From Paenibacillus_E qinlingensis (GTDB lineage Bacteria > Bacillota > Bacilli > Paenibacillales > NBRC-103111): a stretch of 64,000 bases of DNA. Positions within the stretch are counted from its first letter, which is position 1, and every line of letters starts with the position of its first letter. The DNA is taken from assembly GCF_028746185.1 (NCBI RefSeq), contig NZ_JAQIVH010000056.1:572642-636641 (forward strand), in the 5' to 3' direction. Positions 8,381-16,040 of this stretch are shown one piece after another. The translations under genes and the position numbers were made by a program. Below the pieces are notes generated by a model. It was not told the DNA's origin. It saw nothing but the letters and a program-made list of their open reading frames with translations, and made no database searches.

Positions 8381-9280
8381 ATGAAGGTCTTTCAACAAGA
8401 ATCCTTGCCCGCTGGTCTCGATAATGTCGTTCATGGCGGCATGCTGCCTGATGTGCAGGCATCTTTCCGGATTTTTGCTGCGCATCTTCGCAAGGTTAAC
8501 GCGCAGTGGTCTTTCCCCGAGCATCAACATCCGATGTTCGAGCTCAATCTTGTCGTTGACGGTTCTCAGCGCATGCGCGTTGGCGACAAGCATTTTGTAC
8601 AAAGGCAAGGCGATCTGGTTTGGATACTTCCGAATGAAGTGCATGCAAGTTTAGGCGCAGTCGATGGCCATATGATGGAGTATGTGTGTGTGCATTTGGA
8701 GGTAACAGATCCTTGGTTTCGTCAGCAGTTAAGTCTAATCGGGCAAATCGTTCACCCGTCTGGCAGCAAAATGGAGAGCTTACTCCGTCCTATTCTTATG
8801 GATCTCGCACAAATAGCAAGAGAAAATACCGCCAGCGGACTGAGTCTGAAGTTGCAGACGATGCATGCATCATTTCGTATTTTCACCGCGTTAAGCGAGA
8901 TATTACTCGATGAGGCTGTGATTTCTAATCAGCAAACAGGTGACTCTGGCTTAGCTGCACAGCTAGCCCAATTAATAGAACACCAAGCATCTACGCTACT
9001 CAAAGGGCAGGAACCTTTTCGAATAACGCTGATTGCCAAACAGCTCGGTTATAGTCCTGCTCATTGTAATCGAGTTTTTCACAAAGCTTATGGCGTCTCG
9101 CCACGACATTATCTAAGTACAGTCAAGCTGCGTCAAGCCAAGCTCATGCTCATGGACCCCTCTCATTCTATCGAGCACATCGCCGAACAATTGGGATACA
9201 AGGATTTGTCTCAATTCAGCAAACAATTCAAACGATGGACGAATTTATCCCCTACCGCCTATAGACATCTTTCTTGGTGA
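8381..9280 (+). CDS. AraC family transcriptional regulator with cupin sensor
   Basis: A 299-residue regulator. The N-terminal half is a cupin-like sugar-sensing domain (FPEHQHPMFELNLVVDGSQRM, then HFVQRQGDLVWILPNEVHA). The C-terminal 100 residues contain two helix-turn-helix motifs ending in AEQLGYKDLSQFSKQFKRW, the AraC signature. AAGGAG lies 8 nt before the ATG. Divergent orientation from the GH52 gene, with a shared 174-bp intergenic region, suggests that it activates the xylosidase gene and perhaps the isomerase gene that follows. Confidence 0.9.
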   Translation: MKVFQQESLPAGLDNVVHGGMLPDVQASFRIFAAHLRKVNAQWSFPEHQHPMFELNLVVDGSQRMRVGDKHFVQRQGDLVWILPNEVHASLGAVDGHMMEYVCVHLEVTDPWFRQQLSLIGQIVHPSGSKMESLLRPILMDLAQIARENTASGLSLKLQTMHASFRIFTALSEILLDEAVISNQQTGDSGLAAQLAQLIEHQASTLLKGQEPFRITLIAKQLGYSPAHCNRVFHKAYGVSPRHYLSTVKLRQAKLMLMDPSHSIEHIAEQLGYKDLSQFSKQFKRWTNLSPTAYRHLSW

Positions 9281-9290
9281 AAATACGTTG

Positions 9291-9308
9291 GGTATTTCTG
9301 AAAATACC
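9291..9308. promoter_or_regulatory. Inverted repeat between araC-type gene and isomerase
   Basis: GGTATTT-CTGA-AAATACC is a perfect 7-bp dyad lying 10 bp after the regulator stop and 73 bp before the isomerase ATG. No T-run follows, so an operator is likelier than a terminator. Confidence 0.35.
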
Positions 9309-9380
9309 ATAAGTCATACTATCTTATCCTGTCTTATACTCATAGATATGTCTTTGGATTAAGGATAAGGAGTAATAACA

Positions 9381-10190
9381 ATGAAAATACGAGGTTATAA
9401 ATCCCTTTGGGAATGGAATGGATTGTGGGAAGGGAAATTAGAGCAAATCGTAGAGGCCGGTTATTACGGTGTCGAGTACACGCCTCCTTCCGACGCGAAG
9501 GATGATCGTCAGTTTCGAAAAGATTTGGACGACTTGAACTTGTCGTTCATCGCACAAGTGGTGACGCGGGGCCCGAATCACATTCTATCTTTCCGTGAGC
9601 AGGTGCTTCGCGCAGCTGAACTGCGGCCAGATCTGATCAATTCGCATAGCGCTGCTGATCGTATGACTGCTGACGAGCAGCTGCGGTTCTTCGAGGCGGC
9701 GCTGCGTGTAGAGCAAGAGATCGGGATACCGATCGCGCATGAGACGCATCGCGGAAGGGCTTTTTTCACGCCGTGGCAAACGGCGGCCGTGTTGAAGCAG
9801 CTGCCGGCGCTTACGATTGGCGCCGATTTCAGCCATTGGTGCGCAGCCTGCGAAAGCATGCCGAGTCCGCAGGACGAGGACGTCCAGCTGAGCTTAGCCC
9901 GTGCCATTCACATTCACGGACGCGTCGGGTTCCCCGAAGGTCCGCAGGTATCCGACCCGCGGGCACCTGAATTTGCCGCGCATGTGGAAACCTTCATCGG
10001 CTTATGGTTGGCGATCTGTCAACACCGATTCGAAGCCGGAGCGGATACGATGACCTTCACACCAGAGTTCGGGCCGCCGCCGTATTTGCAGGTACTGCCT
10101 TACACGCAGCAACCCGTAGCGGATTTGTGGGAAGTGAATCTGTGGATGTTCCAAACGTTTAAGGAGCGGTTTGAGGCGACTTTTAATTGA
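9381..10190 (+). CDS. Sugar phosphate isomerase/epimerase family protein (TIM barrel)
   Basis: A 269-residue member of the xylose-isomerase-like AP-endonuclease-2 fold. Visible barrel motifs are AGYYGVEY, LINSHSAADRMTADEQL, IPIAHETHRGRAFFTPW, GADFSHW and AIHIHGRVGFPEGPQ, which provide the Glu/His/Asp positions used for metal binding in this superfamily. The reaction is not assigned; inositol catabolism (IolE/IolI-like) and sugar epimerisation are candidates. AAGGAG lies before the ATG. The gene's G+C is noticeably higher than that of its neighbours in the middle section. A strong terminator follows. Confidence 0.82.
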   Translation: MKIRGYKSLWEWNGLWEGKLEQIVEAGYYGVEYTPPSDAKDDRQFRKDLDDLNLSFIAQVVTRGPNHILSFREQVLRAAELRPDLINSHSAADRMTADEQLRFFEAALRVEQEIGIPIAHETHRGRAFFTPWQTAAVLKQLPALTIGADFSHWCAACESMPSPQDEDVQLSLARAIHIHGRVGFPEGPQVSDPRAPEFAAHVETFIGLWLAICQHRFEAGADTMTFTPEFGPPPYLQVLPYTQQPVADLWEVNLWMFQTFKERFEATFN

Positions 10191-10236
10191 AAACGGAAGT
10201 CAATGACGAAGGGTTGCGTCATTGACTTCCGTTTTT
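10191..10236. terminator. Rho-independent terminator after the isomerase
   Basis: An 18-bp perfect stem (10191-10208 with 10217-10234) has an 8-nt loop and is followed by a run of T. It could also stop transcription from the converging minus-strand gene. Confidence 0.9.
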
Positions 10237-10274
10237 CGGTTAATTTGTATTGTACATCAACTGATTGATTGCAG

Positions 10275-10703
10275 CTATTTCATTTGGAGCTTCACACTTA
10301 TTTTCTTCGCTTCATCTGTGGCAAGTTGAATCGAATAGCTCCCCTTTACACCCTCAAACTCGATAAGTCCAGTACTTGATGGAGATACTACTTTCTCCCA
10401 TTGTATGAGATTCGATTTCATTACTCGAAGGGTTACTGTCCCGGATTCAACCGTTGATACGTATGGAATATCAATTTTCCCATCGGTTTTAATAGTAAAA
10501 TCATGAACCTCATACGTTCCTTTTAGCGTGCCGATAGTAAGTTTAATGTTGCCATTCACATTTGATTTACTAGTAAAAGTCGACACATTATGGCTAGTAA
10601 CTACCATATCTCCGCCGAATGCTACAATAAGCTTTATCGTGATCATAGCAATGATGAAGATTGCAAAACTAAGAATGAGTATCTTTAATCTCTTTTTGCT
10701 CAC
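10275..10703 (-). CDS. Hypothetical membrane-anchored protein
   Basis: A 142-residue protein with one N-terminal hydrophobic helix (about 7-29) and an extracytoplasmic beta-rich domain with alternating Thr/Val/Ser strands; no family was recognised. It resembles small single-domain Ig-like or adhesin-like surface proteins of Gram-positive bacteria only in general composition. Translation starts at GTG with GAGGAG 9 nt upstream. It lies 15 bp downstream of the next gene, so the two form an operon. Confidence 0.6.
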   Translation of the reverse strand: MSKKRLKILILSFAIFIIAMITIKLIVAFGGDMVVTSHNVSTFTSKSNVNGNIKLTIGTLKGTYEVHDFTIKTDGKIDIPYVSTVESGTVTLRVMKSNLIQWEKVVSPSSTGLIEFEGVKGSYSIQLATDEAKKISVKLQMK

Positions 10704-10717
10704 TTGGTTGAACTCCT

Positions 10718-11293
10718 CTAACTTTTAAAATACTTCGCGAGATTTTTCTTGAGTTTTAAGAGAATACTGGTTTTAGTATTTCTAAAACCTATGTCCGATT
10801 CGTCATTTATATGGCTTTGTCTCGACATATAACCAGTATACATAGCAATCCCGATATCATATGCTTTAAGCATGAGTTCATTTTGCGAAATTTCTTTCCT
10901 CTTATTGATTTCAGTGATGAACACATCGAAATCTAACTCGGAAGGGTTAGCCCTCAGAGTTGAACAATAGGTATCAAAGCATAAAGATCCTGAGATAACT
11001 ATATCATCCAAGTACTGATACCCTGTTTGATTAAGTAATTTTTCAACCATTAGATAATAATACCGATAGATTCCCCATGCTTCTTTTGCATACTGGGACT
11101 CAGCCACTATTAAATCCCTCAAAAGTTCGCCTGGTATATTGTTGAAATCAATTGACTCTATGTATTTAATTAACTCTCTCCTAAAATGTATATTCTCATC
11201 AACCAGTTCATTAGCATGCTTACCATTCCATTTGAAATAAATAAACTCATTTTGAGTTGAATTATATGTTTCTATAAATTCATTCGGATTCAT
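10718..11293 (-). CDS. Hypothetical protein
   Basis: A 191-residue soluble protein, rich in Asn, Ile and Tyr and lower in G+C than its neighbours. No signal peptide, membrane segment or recognised motif was found. It contains an acidic central part (SELDFDVFITEI) and a basic C-terminus (LLKLKKNLAKYFKS). AAAGGA precedes the ATG. The composition and lack of relatives suggest an accessory gene. Together with the downstream membrane-anchored gene it forms a two-gene unit flanked by a terminator on one side and a repeat element on the other. Confidence 0.55.
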   Translation of the reverse strand: MNPNEFIETYNSTQNEFIYFKWNGKHANELVDENIHFRRELIKYIESIDFNNIPGELLRDLIVAESQYAKEAWGIYRYYYLMVEKLLNQTGYQYLDDIVISGSLCFDTYCSTLRANPSELDFDVFITEINKRKEISQNELMLKAYDIGIAMYTGYMSRQSHINDESDIGFRNTKTSILLKLKKNLAKYFKS

Positions 11294-11370
11294 GATTTTG
11301 ATCCTTTACATAGGTTTTAAGAGAACTGTCTTCAGTTATTCGATTCATTTTTGACTGTTTCTGAACCCAA

Positions 11371-11548
11371 GGGAACTAGGAGACACTATTTCCAGCAAAA
11401 CGAGCGAAAACCGTATCGAAAGGGAACGACAGTGCGCTATTCACTCGAAAACCACCACAAAAACACGAAAACGGGCAAATAGCGCACACACGTTCCCTTA
11501 GCTGCCAAAACTAGCCTATTACTCGGAAATAGCGTACCTAGGTTCCCC
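11371..11548. repeat. 178-bp nested inverted-repeat element, copy 2
   Basis: Four GGGAAC-N7-CGCTATT-like motifs are at 11371-11391 and 11422-11441 (plus) and 11477-11497 and 11527-11548 (minus). Length and spacing match copy 1 at 24-201. It fills the 290-bp gap between the hypothetical gene and the deoxyribosyltransferase-like gene, in which no coding sequence is seen. Confidence 0.75.
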
Positions 11549-11583
11549 TTACTGCTTGAATTTGGCTCCCGCGTGTTAGTTAA

Positions 11584-11970
11584 CTAGCTACTTTGCTTGA
11601 TCCCTCCAACCAGATCATCAATCGTTCCAATGATTTTATGTACCTCTGGCAGTTGATAAAACGTACTCGTTTTTTCCATATCATTTATCTCGTCGGTTGC
11701 GAAATACATAAATATCGTCTTCCCTGCTCCGAGAGCGAGGCCCAACTCGACATGGCTTCCCTTCCCGGCTGGCAGCATGATGATGAATAGGTCTGCACGC
11801 AACACGGCTTCTTTCTCTTTGGCACCGATCGCCGCAAGGACTTGAAGTGAATCGACATCTGTATGTGTCGTCCAATCGTAAGTTTGAGTAAATCCATTCG
11901 AATTCAATTGCTGAGCGACATTTCGAACATTATCAATGTTCTTGAAACTAGATGCTATATAGAATCTCAA
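11584..11970 (-). CDS. Nucleoside 2-deoxyribosyltransferase-like protein
   Basis: A 128-residue protein of the nucleoside 2-deoxyribosyltransferase fold. It starts with the strand RFYIASSF, and the family signature ADLFIIMLPAGKGSHVELGLALGAGKTI contains the conserved D-x-F and the G-x-x-x-E-x-G-x-A-x-A pattern with the catalytic Glu. Members cleave nucleosides or nucleotides, or serve in signalling; the substrate is not known. The start is a TTG at 11970 with GGAGG 7 nt upstream. The frame is open further upstream through a 12-nt tandem repeat, but those codons carry no domain. Confidence 0.8.
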   Translation of the reverse strand: MRFYIASSFKNIDNVRNVAQQLNSNGFTQTYDWTTHTDVDSLQVLAAIGAKEKEAVLRADLFIIMLPAGKGSHVELGLALGAGKTIFMYFATDEINDMEKTSTFYQLPEVHKIIGTIDDLVGGIKQSS

Positions 11971-11973
11971 TGG

Positions 11974-12045
11974 CTTTCCTCCGTTGTTACTCCTGTGGTC
12001 ACTCCTGTTTTCTCTCCTGTTGCTGCTCCTGTGGTTGCTCCCTCT
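11974..12045 (-). repeat. Tandem 12-nt repeat of Shine-Dalgarno-like GGAG units
   Basis: On the minus strand the DNA just before the TTG start reads as about five or six 12-nt units of the form GGAG-N4-N4 (GGAGCAACCACA, GGAGCAGCAACA, GGAGAGAAAACA, GGAGTGACCACA, GGAGTAACAACG), ending in the GGAGG that serves the gene. Each unit repeats a ribosome-binding sequence, and the ladder begins at the stop of the upstream gene. Confidence 0.75.
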
Positions 12046-12046
12046 A

Positions 12047-12511
12047 CTAATCCTTTGCATGCTTTTCAGCCAAAATCTTCAACTGCTCATTCCGATAGTT
12101 CAAAAATCGCATCATATATCTTCTCAATACAACCCTCTCAACGATCCAGCCGATCCAACCCAGCGGGGCTTCAAAACTTAACGTATCTTTCATCAACGTT
12201 CTGTCCCCTAAATCAATAAACTCGTGTTCATGCCTCATACTTTTGAATGTCCCCTGCAACATTTCATCGACAAAACGATTAGGTCGCACATAATTCGATA
12301 TGAGTGACGTGTGCTTTTGCCTAATTAAGAAATGTCTTGCCTCAAAAGTAACCGTATCCCCATCACGAATCATGCCAGTGGTAGTTCCAGCTATCGCTCG
12401 TTCCTTGGTGTGTGGCCAAACAGTCTGTGTATGGATATCAATATTCGATGCCATGTCAAAGCAAACATCTATAGATGCTTTAATTTCGATTTGTGTGCGT
12501 ATCTTAATCAC
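12047..12511 (-). CDS. SRPBCC (START-like) family protein
   Basis: A 154-residue helix-grip protein of the polyketide-cyclase/START-like superfamily, which binds hydrophobic ligands. The opening RTQIEIKASIDVCFDMASNIDIH and the end DTLSFEAPLGWIGWIVERVVLRRYMMRFLNYRNEQLK are typical of this fold's first strand and long C-terminal helix. The function is unassigned. The GTG at 12511 has AAGAGG 8 nt upstream and is preferred to a TTG at 12541, which has none. It lies between a small membrane gene and the deoxyribosyltransferase-like gene in one operon. Confidence 0.75.
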   Translation of the reverse strand: MIKIRTQIEIKASIDVCFDMASNIDIHTQTVWPHTKERAIAGTTTGMIRDGDTVTFEARHFLIRQKHTSLISNYVRPNRFVDEMLQGTFKSMRHEHEFIDLGDRTLMKDTLSFEAPLGWIGWIVERVVLRRYMMRFLNYRNEQLKILAEKHAKD

Positions 12512-12546
12512 TGGATGCACCTCTTGGGAATTTATTTTCAAGCTTT

Positions 12547-12873
12547 TTAAATGGTTCTAATTGGGTTCGGATCTGTGACGATACTATATAGTTTATATAA
12601 ATAATAAGCATGTAAAATAAACAATAACCAGAAGAATACTCGTTTCTTGCGATATGCCCAAACATTTAAAATACAGAATGCAATAGTGAGTATTGTTCCG
12701 ACAATGAAATAGAAAATAACGAATGATTGGGTTGACACTATGCCCATCTGACTAACTAATTTACCTACATATAAGGCCGTATCTGCGGTGAGGAAAATCC
12801 AATAAAGTAAAAACAAACAGATATAAAAGAAACCAGTAACTATCCAAAATGTCATTCTTTTAATTCTTGTCAC
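12547..12873 (-). CDS. Three-TM hypothetical membrane protein
   Basis: A 108-residue integral membrane protein with three hydrophobic segments (about 9-28, 44-70, 76-97) and positive residues in between (RKKR). No family was recognised. It starts with a GTG that overlaps the stop of a 28-codon upstream frame (TAGTG). AAAGGAG lies 10 nt before that GTG, inside the upstream frame. Confidence 0.6.
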   Translation of the reverse strand: MTRIKRMTFWIVTGFFYICLFLLYWIFLTADTALYVGKLVSQMGIVSTQSFVIFYFIVGTILTIAFCILNVWAYRKKRVFFWLLFILHAYYLYKLYSIVTDPNPIRTI

Positions 12874-12959
12874 TACGACACTACTCCTTTATCTTTCCAA
12901 GTCACTGGACTCCATTTTTTCTTAAAAACCCAATCTGTAACTGATTTCCAATTCGACAT
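12873..12959 (-). CDS. Small 28-residue peptide gene, translationally coupled
   Basis: A 28-residue basic peptide rich in Trp and Lys (begins MSNWKSVTDWVFKKKW). AAGGAG, then a second purine stretch, lies upstream of the ATG at 12959, and the stop overlaps the GTG of the next gene. It may be a real small gene, a leader peptide for the membrane protein, or a relic of a longer gene. No homologue is known to me. Confidence 0.4.
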   Translation of the reverse strand: MSNWKSVTDWVFKKKWSPVTWKDKGVVS

Positions 12960-12985
12960 ACGCAACCTTTCTCCTTCGTTAAGAA

Positions 12986-13018
12986 ATAAAAAAGACAGCC
13001 TCCCCAAGGGAGACTGTC
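12986..13018 (-). terminator. Terminator of the LysM-CAP gene
   Basis: Read on the minus strand, an 11-bp stem with one G-U pair and a short loop (12994-13018) is followed by six T. It lies 19 bp after the CAP gene stop. Confidence 0.88.
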
Positions 13019-13036
13019 ACAATCCACGATAATAAA

Positions 13037-13699
13037 TTAGTTACTAATGAATTCCTGCACCCACTCACCGTTATAATAGGCGACGCCGATTTGGGTGAAG
13101 TTTGGGCTTAGAATGTTTTGACGGTGACCAGTACTGTTCATCCATGCTGTCATAACGGCTTCAGGGGATTGCTGTCCTTTGGCAATATTTTCACCCGCGT
13201 AGGAGTAATGAATGCCATAGGAGCTCATCATTTCAAAAGGTGAACCGTACGTTGGCGATGTATGATCGAAATATCCCTTATTGTACATATCCTTCGCTTT
13301 GTCCAGCGCCATGGCAGTAAGTGCGTTGTTGCTGGTCAAAGGTTTCAATCCCGCCTTCGTTCGCTCCTGGTTGACCAAGGTAACCACTTGGCTCGCAAAT
13401 GTGGATTGTGTCGGAGTTACTGTCGGTATTGGCGTAACCGACGGTTTAGTCACAACCGTTGTACCCGTGCTTCCAGGAATATTGAGTTTCATCCCCGACC
13501 AAATCACGTTCGGATTGGCTACTTGTGGATTCGCTTTGATCAGCGAAGTCAGGCTGACGCCATATTTCTTAGAGATTAACCACAAGGTATCATTACCTGC
13601 TACCGTATGAGTTCCCGTTGCAGCAAACGCTGCGTTCGCGCCCATAAGGACACTTAAACCTAAAGCACCTGTAACGACAAGCTTTTTGAAACGCTTCAA
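13037..13699 (-). CDS. LysM-CAP domain secreted cell-wall protein
   Basis: A 220-residue secreted protein. The signal peptide (1-26) ends AFAA. A single LysM peptidoglycan-binding domain at 29-74 begins THTVAGNDTLWLISKKYGVS. After a Thr/Pro/Val linker comes a C-terminal CAP/SCP domain (about 100-220) of the YkwD/SafA-like bacterial type: VTLVNQERTKAGL, DHTSPTYGSPFEMM, AGENIA, and HRQNILSPNFTQIGVAY. The role is at the cell wall or spore surface; the exact activity of CAP proteins is uncertain. Translation starts at TTG with AAAGGAG upstream. A c-di-AMP riboswitch occupies its leader, the classic association for cell-wall proteins. Confidence 0.93.
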   Translation of the reverse strand: MKRFKKLVVTGALGLSVLMGANAAFAATGTHTVAGNDTLWLISKKYGVSLTSLIKANPQVANPNVIWSGMKLNIPGSTGTTVVTKPSVTPIPTVTPTQSTFASQVVTLVNQERTKAGLKPLTSNNALTAMALDKAKDMYNKGYFDHTSPTYGSPFEMMSSYGIHYSYAGENIAKGQQSPEAVMTAWMNSTGHRQNILSPNFTQIGVAYYNGEWVQEFISN

Positions 13700-13719
13700 T
13701 TAAAACCTCTCCTTTTTGC

Positions 13720-13858
13720 GGCCTGCGAGGTTAGCTGTCGGATTCGGATCAAAGAGTAATCACCCGGCCGCGCATAACGCGACTTCACCCCAAAGATTGG
13801 TTCCCCCGTGCTTCAAAAAAGCTTCGGCCTTCTAAGTTTTGGACCCGTAATGGATCTC
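13720..13858 (-). promoter_or_regulatory. ydaO/yuaA cyclic-di-AMP riboswitch
   Basis: The minus-strand leader carries the hallmark blocks of this class in order: GGGGGAACCAAT (13796-13807), GGGGTGAA (13784-13791), then CCGAATCCGACAGCTAACC followed by TCGCAGGC (13721-13750 region). Known members turn off wall-hydrolase and potassium or osmolyte genes when c-di-AMP is high. The aptamer ends about 20 nt before the TTG start of the LysM-CAP gene, so the expression platform must be short or act at the ribosome site; no separate terminator is obvious between them. Confidence 0.92.
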
Positions 13859-13862
13859 ACCG

Positions 13863-13871
13863 ATTGTAACA
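13863..13871 (-). promoter_or_regulatory. Extended -10 promoter element for the riboswitch
   Basis: On the minus strand TG-T-TACAAT lies just upstream of the riboswitch start. A good -35 at 17 bp is missing, which is usual for extended -10 promoters. Confidence 0.45.
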
Positions 13872-14008
13872 TGGGTTCTCAGTGAGATCATGACTCAAAA
13901 TTTACCAGCTGAAATAAGATCTGGATACTTCCACCTTCAAACATACAACTTTTCCCATCAACCTGCGTCTAATCAGTAGCAATACTAACTTAGAAAAGGG
14001 TGATTATT

Positions 14009-15460
14009 TTGAAAAAATTTGCCATAAAATGCTCGTTGGTCATACTCGGATTGATGTGCTGGTTGTTGGCGCTACTTCCCATGGAGGCTTCCGCAAGTGT
14101 GTCTGTGAAGGCGTCTCTGCCCTATTTTTCAATTCAAATTAATGGACAAAACATGGATATCGCTCACAGCAAATACCCGTTTTTATTATATAAAGACATC
14201 ACTTACTTACCCATGACGTGGAATAATTTCCAAACGCTAGGCATTGAATACAACTGGAGCGAGTCCGATGGATTACAAATTTGGTCAAATCGAAACTTCC
14301 CTCCGCCGATTCATCAGACTCCACTAGAACAGGATCTTACAACCAAAAGTAATGCAAGTAGTTACTTTGTCCAAGTTTCCGATGTGCCCATCACGATAAA
14401 TCAAATAGAAATCAATAATAAAACAGAGCCCTACCCTTTTCTAACGTATCAAGATGTAACTTATATGCCGCTCACTTGGCGATTCATTCATGATCTGCTT
14501 CAAATTGACATCCAATGGAGTGATGAGGAAGGACTATCGCTAGTTGGCGGGCAAAATGCCATATATGCCATCATCGGCGACGATGATAGTTCGTTATATT
14601 TCTACTCCCTGCTTTCCGCGGACCCTGCAAAATCCATGCTTAAGATGGATAAAAGCAACTATCAGATCGAATGGAAAGACAATAAAGAACAAGATCAATT
14701 CATTAAAGGCCTTTCTGCGTCTCCACACTCATTAGCTGGTCAACCAATAGAGTTGGTGCGTAAAGATCGCGATTTATACTATGGTAATGTAAAAGTATAT
14801 ACACTAACAGACTCCGATGTATGGGAATCGGGAGCCTGGGGAGCGCCTGTCCATACGTACACAGCATTTCCAGCAGGTGATCAACGGATCATCTTGTCCA
14901 TTAATTTAACCTTGCCTATTGCTGCTATTGGTCCAAATTATGGTACGACCTATACGTTTCTTATTCAAAAAGGGACCGTGACGCGACTCCTTGACTTCAA
15001 TCAAAAGATTGATCGTGTCATCCCCAACCCTGATGGTACTGTATGGATTGCCTCTGACAAATTACCTAGTCGAAAGGACTTTATTCCAGGCAGTGCTCGC
15101 GTTGGGTTGCTAAAGCAAGATGGTACTGTTCAGATGGTAAATGAAAAGCTTCATGAATTGGATGTCTTGGCTTTAGGTATAACTAATCTTTCCTTGCCTA
15201 ATCCTGCAGCCAGTGATGGAAGTCTTTATATCGTACTTCGTGGTATTTCGAATAAGGATTATGCTGTGCAAGATACGGCTGGACTGTATACGCTGAATAC
15301 GAAATTAGAAACAAAACGTTTATCCGATTATGTTTTCGGCGACTATTATTTGGATAAGAATAGAAACGTTTTCATTAAGCATCGCAACAATACGATTGAG
15401 AACTTATCGACAGGTGAAATGCGAACGTGGTTTGATTATGAATTAGCTGCAATGAAATAA
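14009..15460 (+). CDS. Secreted protein with two copper-amine-oxidase-N-like repeats
   Basis: A 483-residue exported protein with a signal peptide (about 1-30, ending EASAS). Two related modules follow, each with the pattern I-x-I-N-G/N...YPFL-Y-D-TY-P-TW...W-S (YPFLLYKDITYLPMTW and YPFLTYQDVTYMPLTW), as in copper amine oxidase N-terminal-like domains of Paenibacillus surface proteins. The rest (about 170-483) is a beta-rich, propeller-like part with no known enzyme motif. I place the start at TTG 14009, with AAGGGTGAT 7 nt before it; a GTG at 14000 is the alternative. The role is unknown. Confidence 0.75.
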   Translation: MKKFAIKCSLVILGLMCWLLALLPMEASASVSVKASLPYFSIQINGQNMDIAHSKYPFLLYKDITYLPMTWNNFQTLGIEYNWSESDGLQIWSNRNFPPPIHQTPLEQDLTTKSNASSYFVQVSDVPITINQIEINNKTEPYPFLTYQDVTYMPLTWRFIHDLLQIDIQWSDEEGLSLVGGQNAIYAIIGDDDSSLYFYSLLSADPAKSMLKMDKSNYQIEWKDNKEQDQFIKGLSASPHSLAGQPIELVRKDRDLYYGNVKVYTLTDSDVWESGAWGAPVHTYTAFPAGDQRIILSINLTLPIAAIGPNYGTTYTFLIQKGTVTRLLDFNQKIDRVIPNPDGTVWIASDKLPSRKDFIPGSARVGLLKQDGTVQMVNEKLHELDVLALGITNLSLPNPAASDGSLYIVLRGISNKDYAVQDTAGLYTLNTKLETKRLSDYVFGDYYLDKNRNVFIKHRNNTIENLSTGEMRTWFDYELAAMK

Positions 15461-15483
15461 GCATACACATGTATATGAGAAAA

Positions 15484-15513
15484 GAGGCTATTAGATATCA
15501 ATCTAGTAGCCTC
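15484..15513. terminator. Bidirectional terminator between converging genes
   Basis: A 12-bp stem with one G-U pair (15484-15495 with 15502-15513) and a 6-nt loop lies between the secreted protein and the lipoprotein gene, partly inside the last codons of the latter. Confidence 0.75.
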
Positions 15514-15935
15514 CTTCTTTGAAAACTAAACGTTTGCCCAATCGAGGCATCTAGACAACCTTCCAATGTGTACGAGATACCCGATTCAACTTTCGCTGAA
15601 CTAATACCTGTACATTCTGTTTTCAGGCGTTTGCCATCCCCATGTTTATCCTCTTTATTATTAAACACATAAGAAATCTTATCTTTATTGGAAGCCAGAT
15701 CATAATAAACGGGATCCCCTTCTATTGTCATTTGCGTAACCCGAATTTGACTCTCCACATGGCCTTCCATGTTTTTCAAAAATTGATCGAATCGATCACC
15801 ATTGATGATTCTTCCGTGAATATTGATGACTTCTCCTCTCGCAGTCGCTTTATCGACGTCGTATTTCTCATCTGCACATGCGCTTAACAAGAGTACACTT
15901 CCTAGTAAAACAATGCTTCGTTTCATCACCTTCAT
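15498..15935 (-). CDS. DUF4362-type lipoprotein
   Basis: A 145-residue lipoprotein. The signal peptide ends in the lipobox LLSAC. The mature part fits DUF4362 (DKATARGEVINIHG, NGDRFDQFLKNMEG, RVTQMTIEGDPVYYDL, TECTGI..YTLEGC), a family of small extracytoplasmic proteins of unknown function in Bacillales. Two cysteines near the C-terminus may form a disulfide. It converges with the secreted protein gene on the other strand. Confidence 0.85.
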   Translation of the reverse strand: MKVMKRSIVLLGSVLLLSACADEKYDVDKATARGEVINIHGRIINGDRFDQFLKNMEGHVESQIRVTQMTIEGDPVYYDLASNKDKISYVFNNKEDKHGDGKRLKTECTGISSAKVESGISYTLEGCLDASIGQTFSFQRRRLLD

Positions 15936-15998
15936 GCCCCCTAACCGTTCCTTCTACCTATTTGACGTTAGGAAAATTGGAAATGTTGTACAATTACA

Positions 15999-16024
15999 CA
16001 AAAAAAGCTTGATGTCTCAAGCTT
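15999..16024 (-). terminator. Terminator of the 16041 gene
   Basis: On the minus strand AAGCTTGA-GACA-TCAAGCTT is followed by a T-run. The stem is a perfect 8 bp, 17 bp past the stop of the two-TM gene. Confidence 0.85.
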
Positions 16025-16040
16025 GAAAGTGGTACCTATT

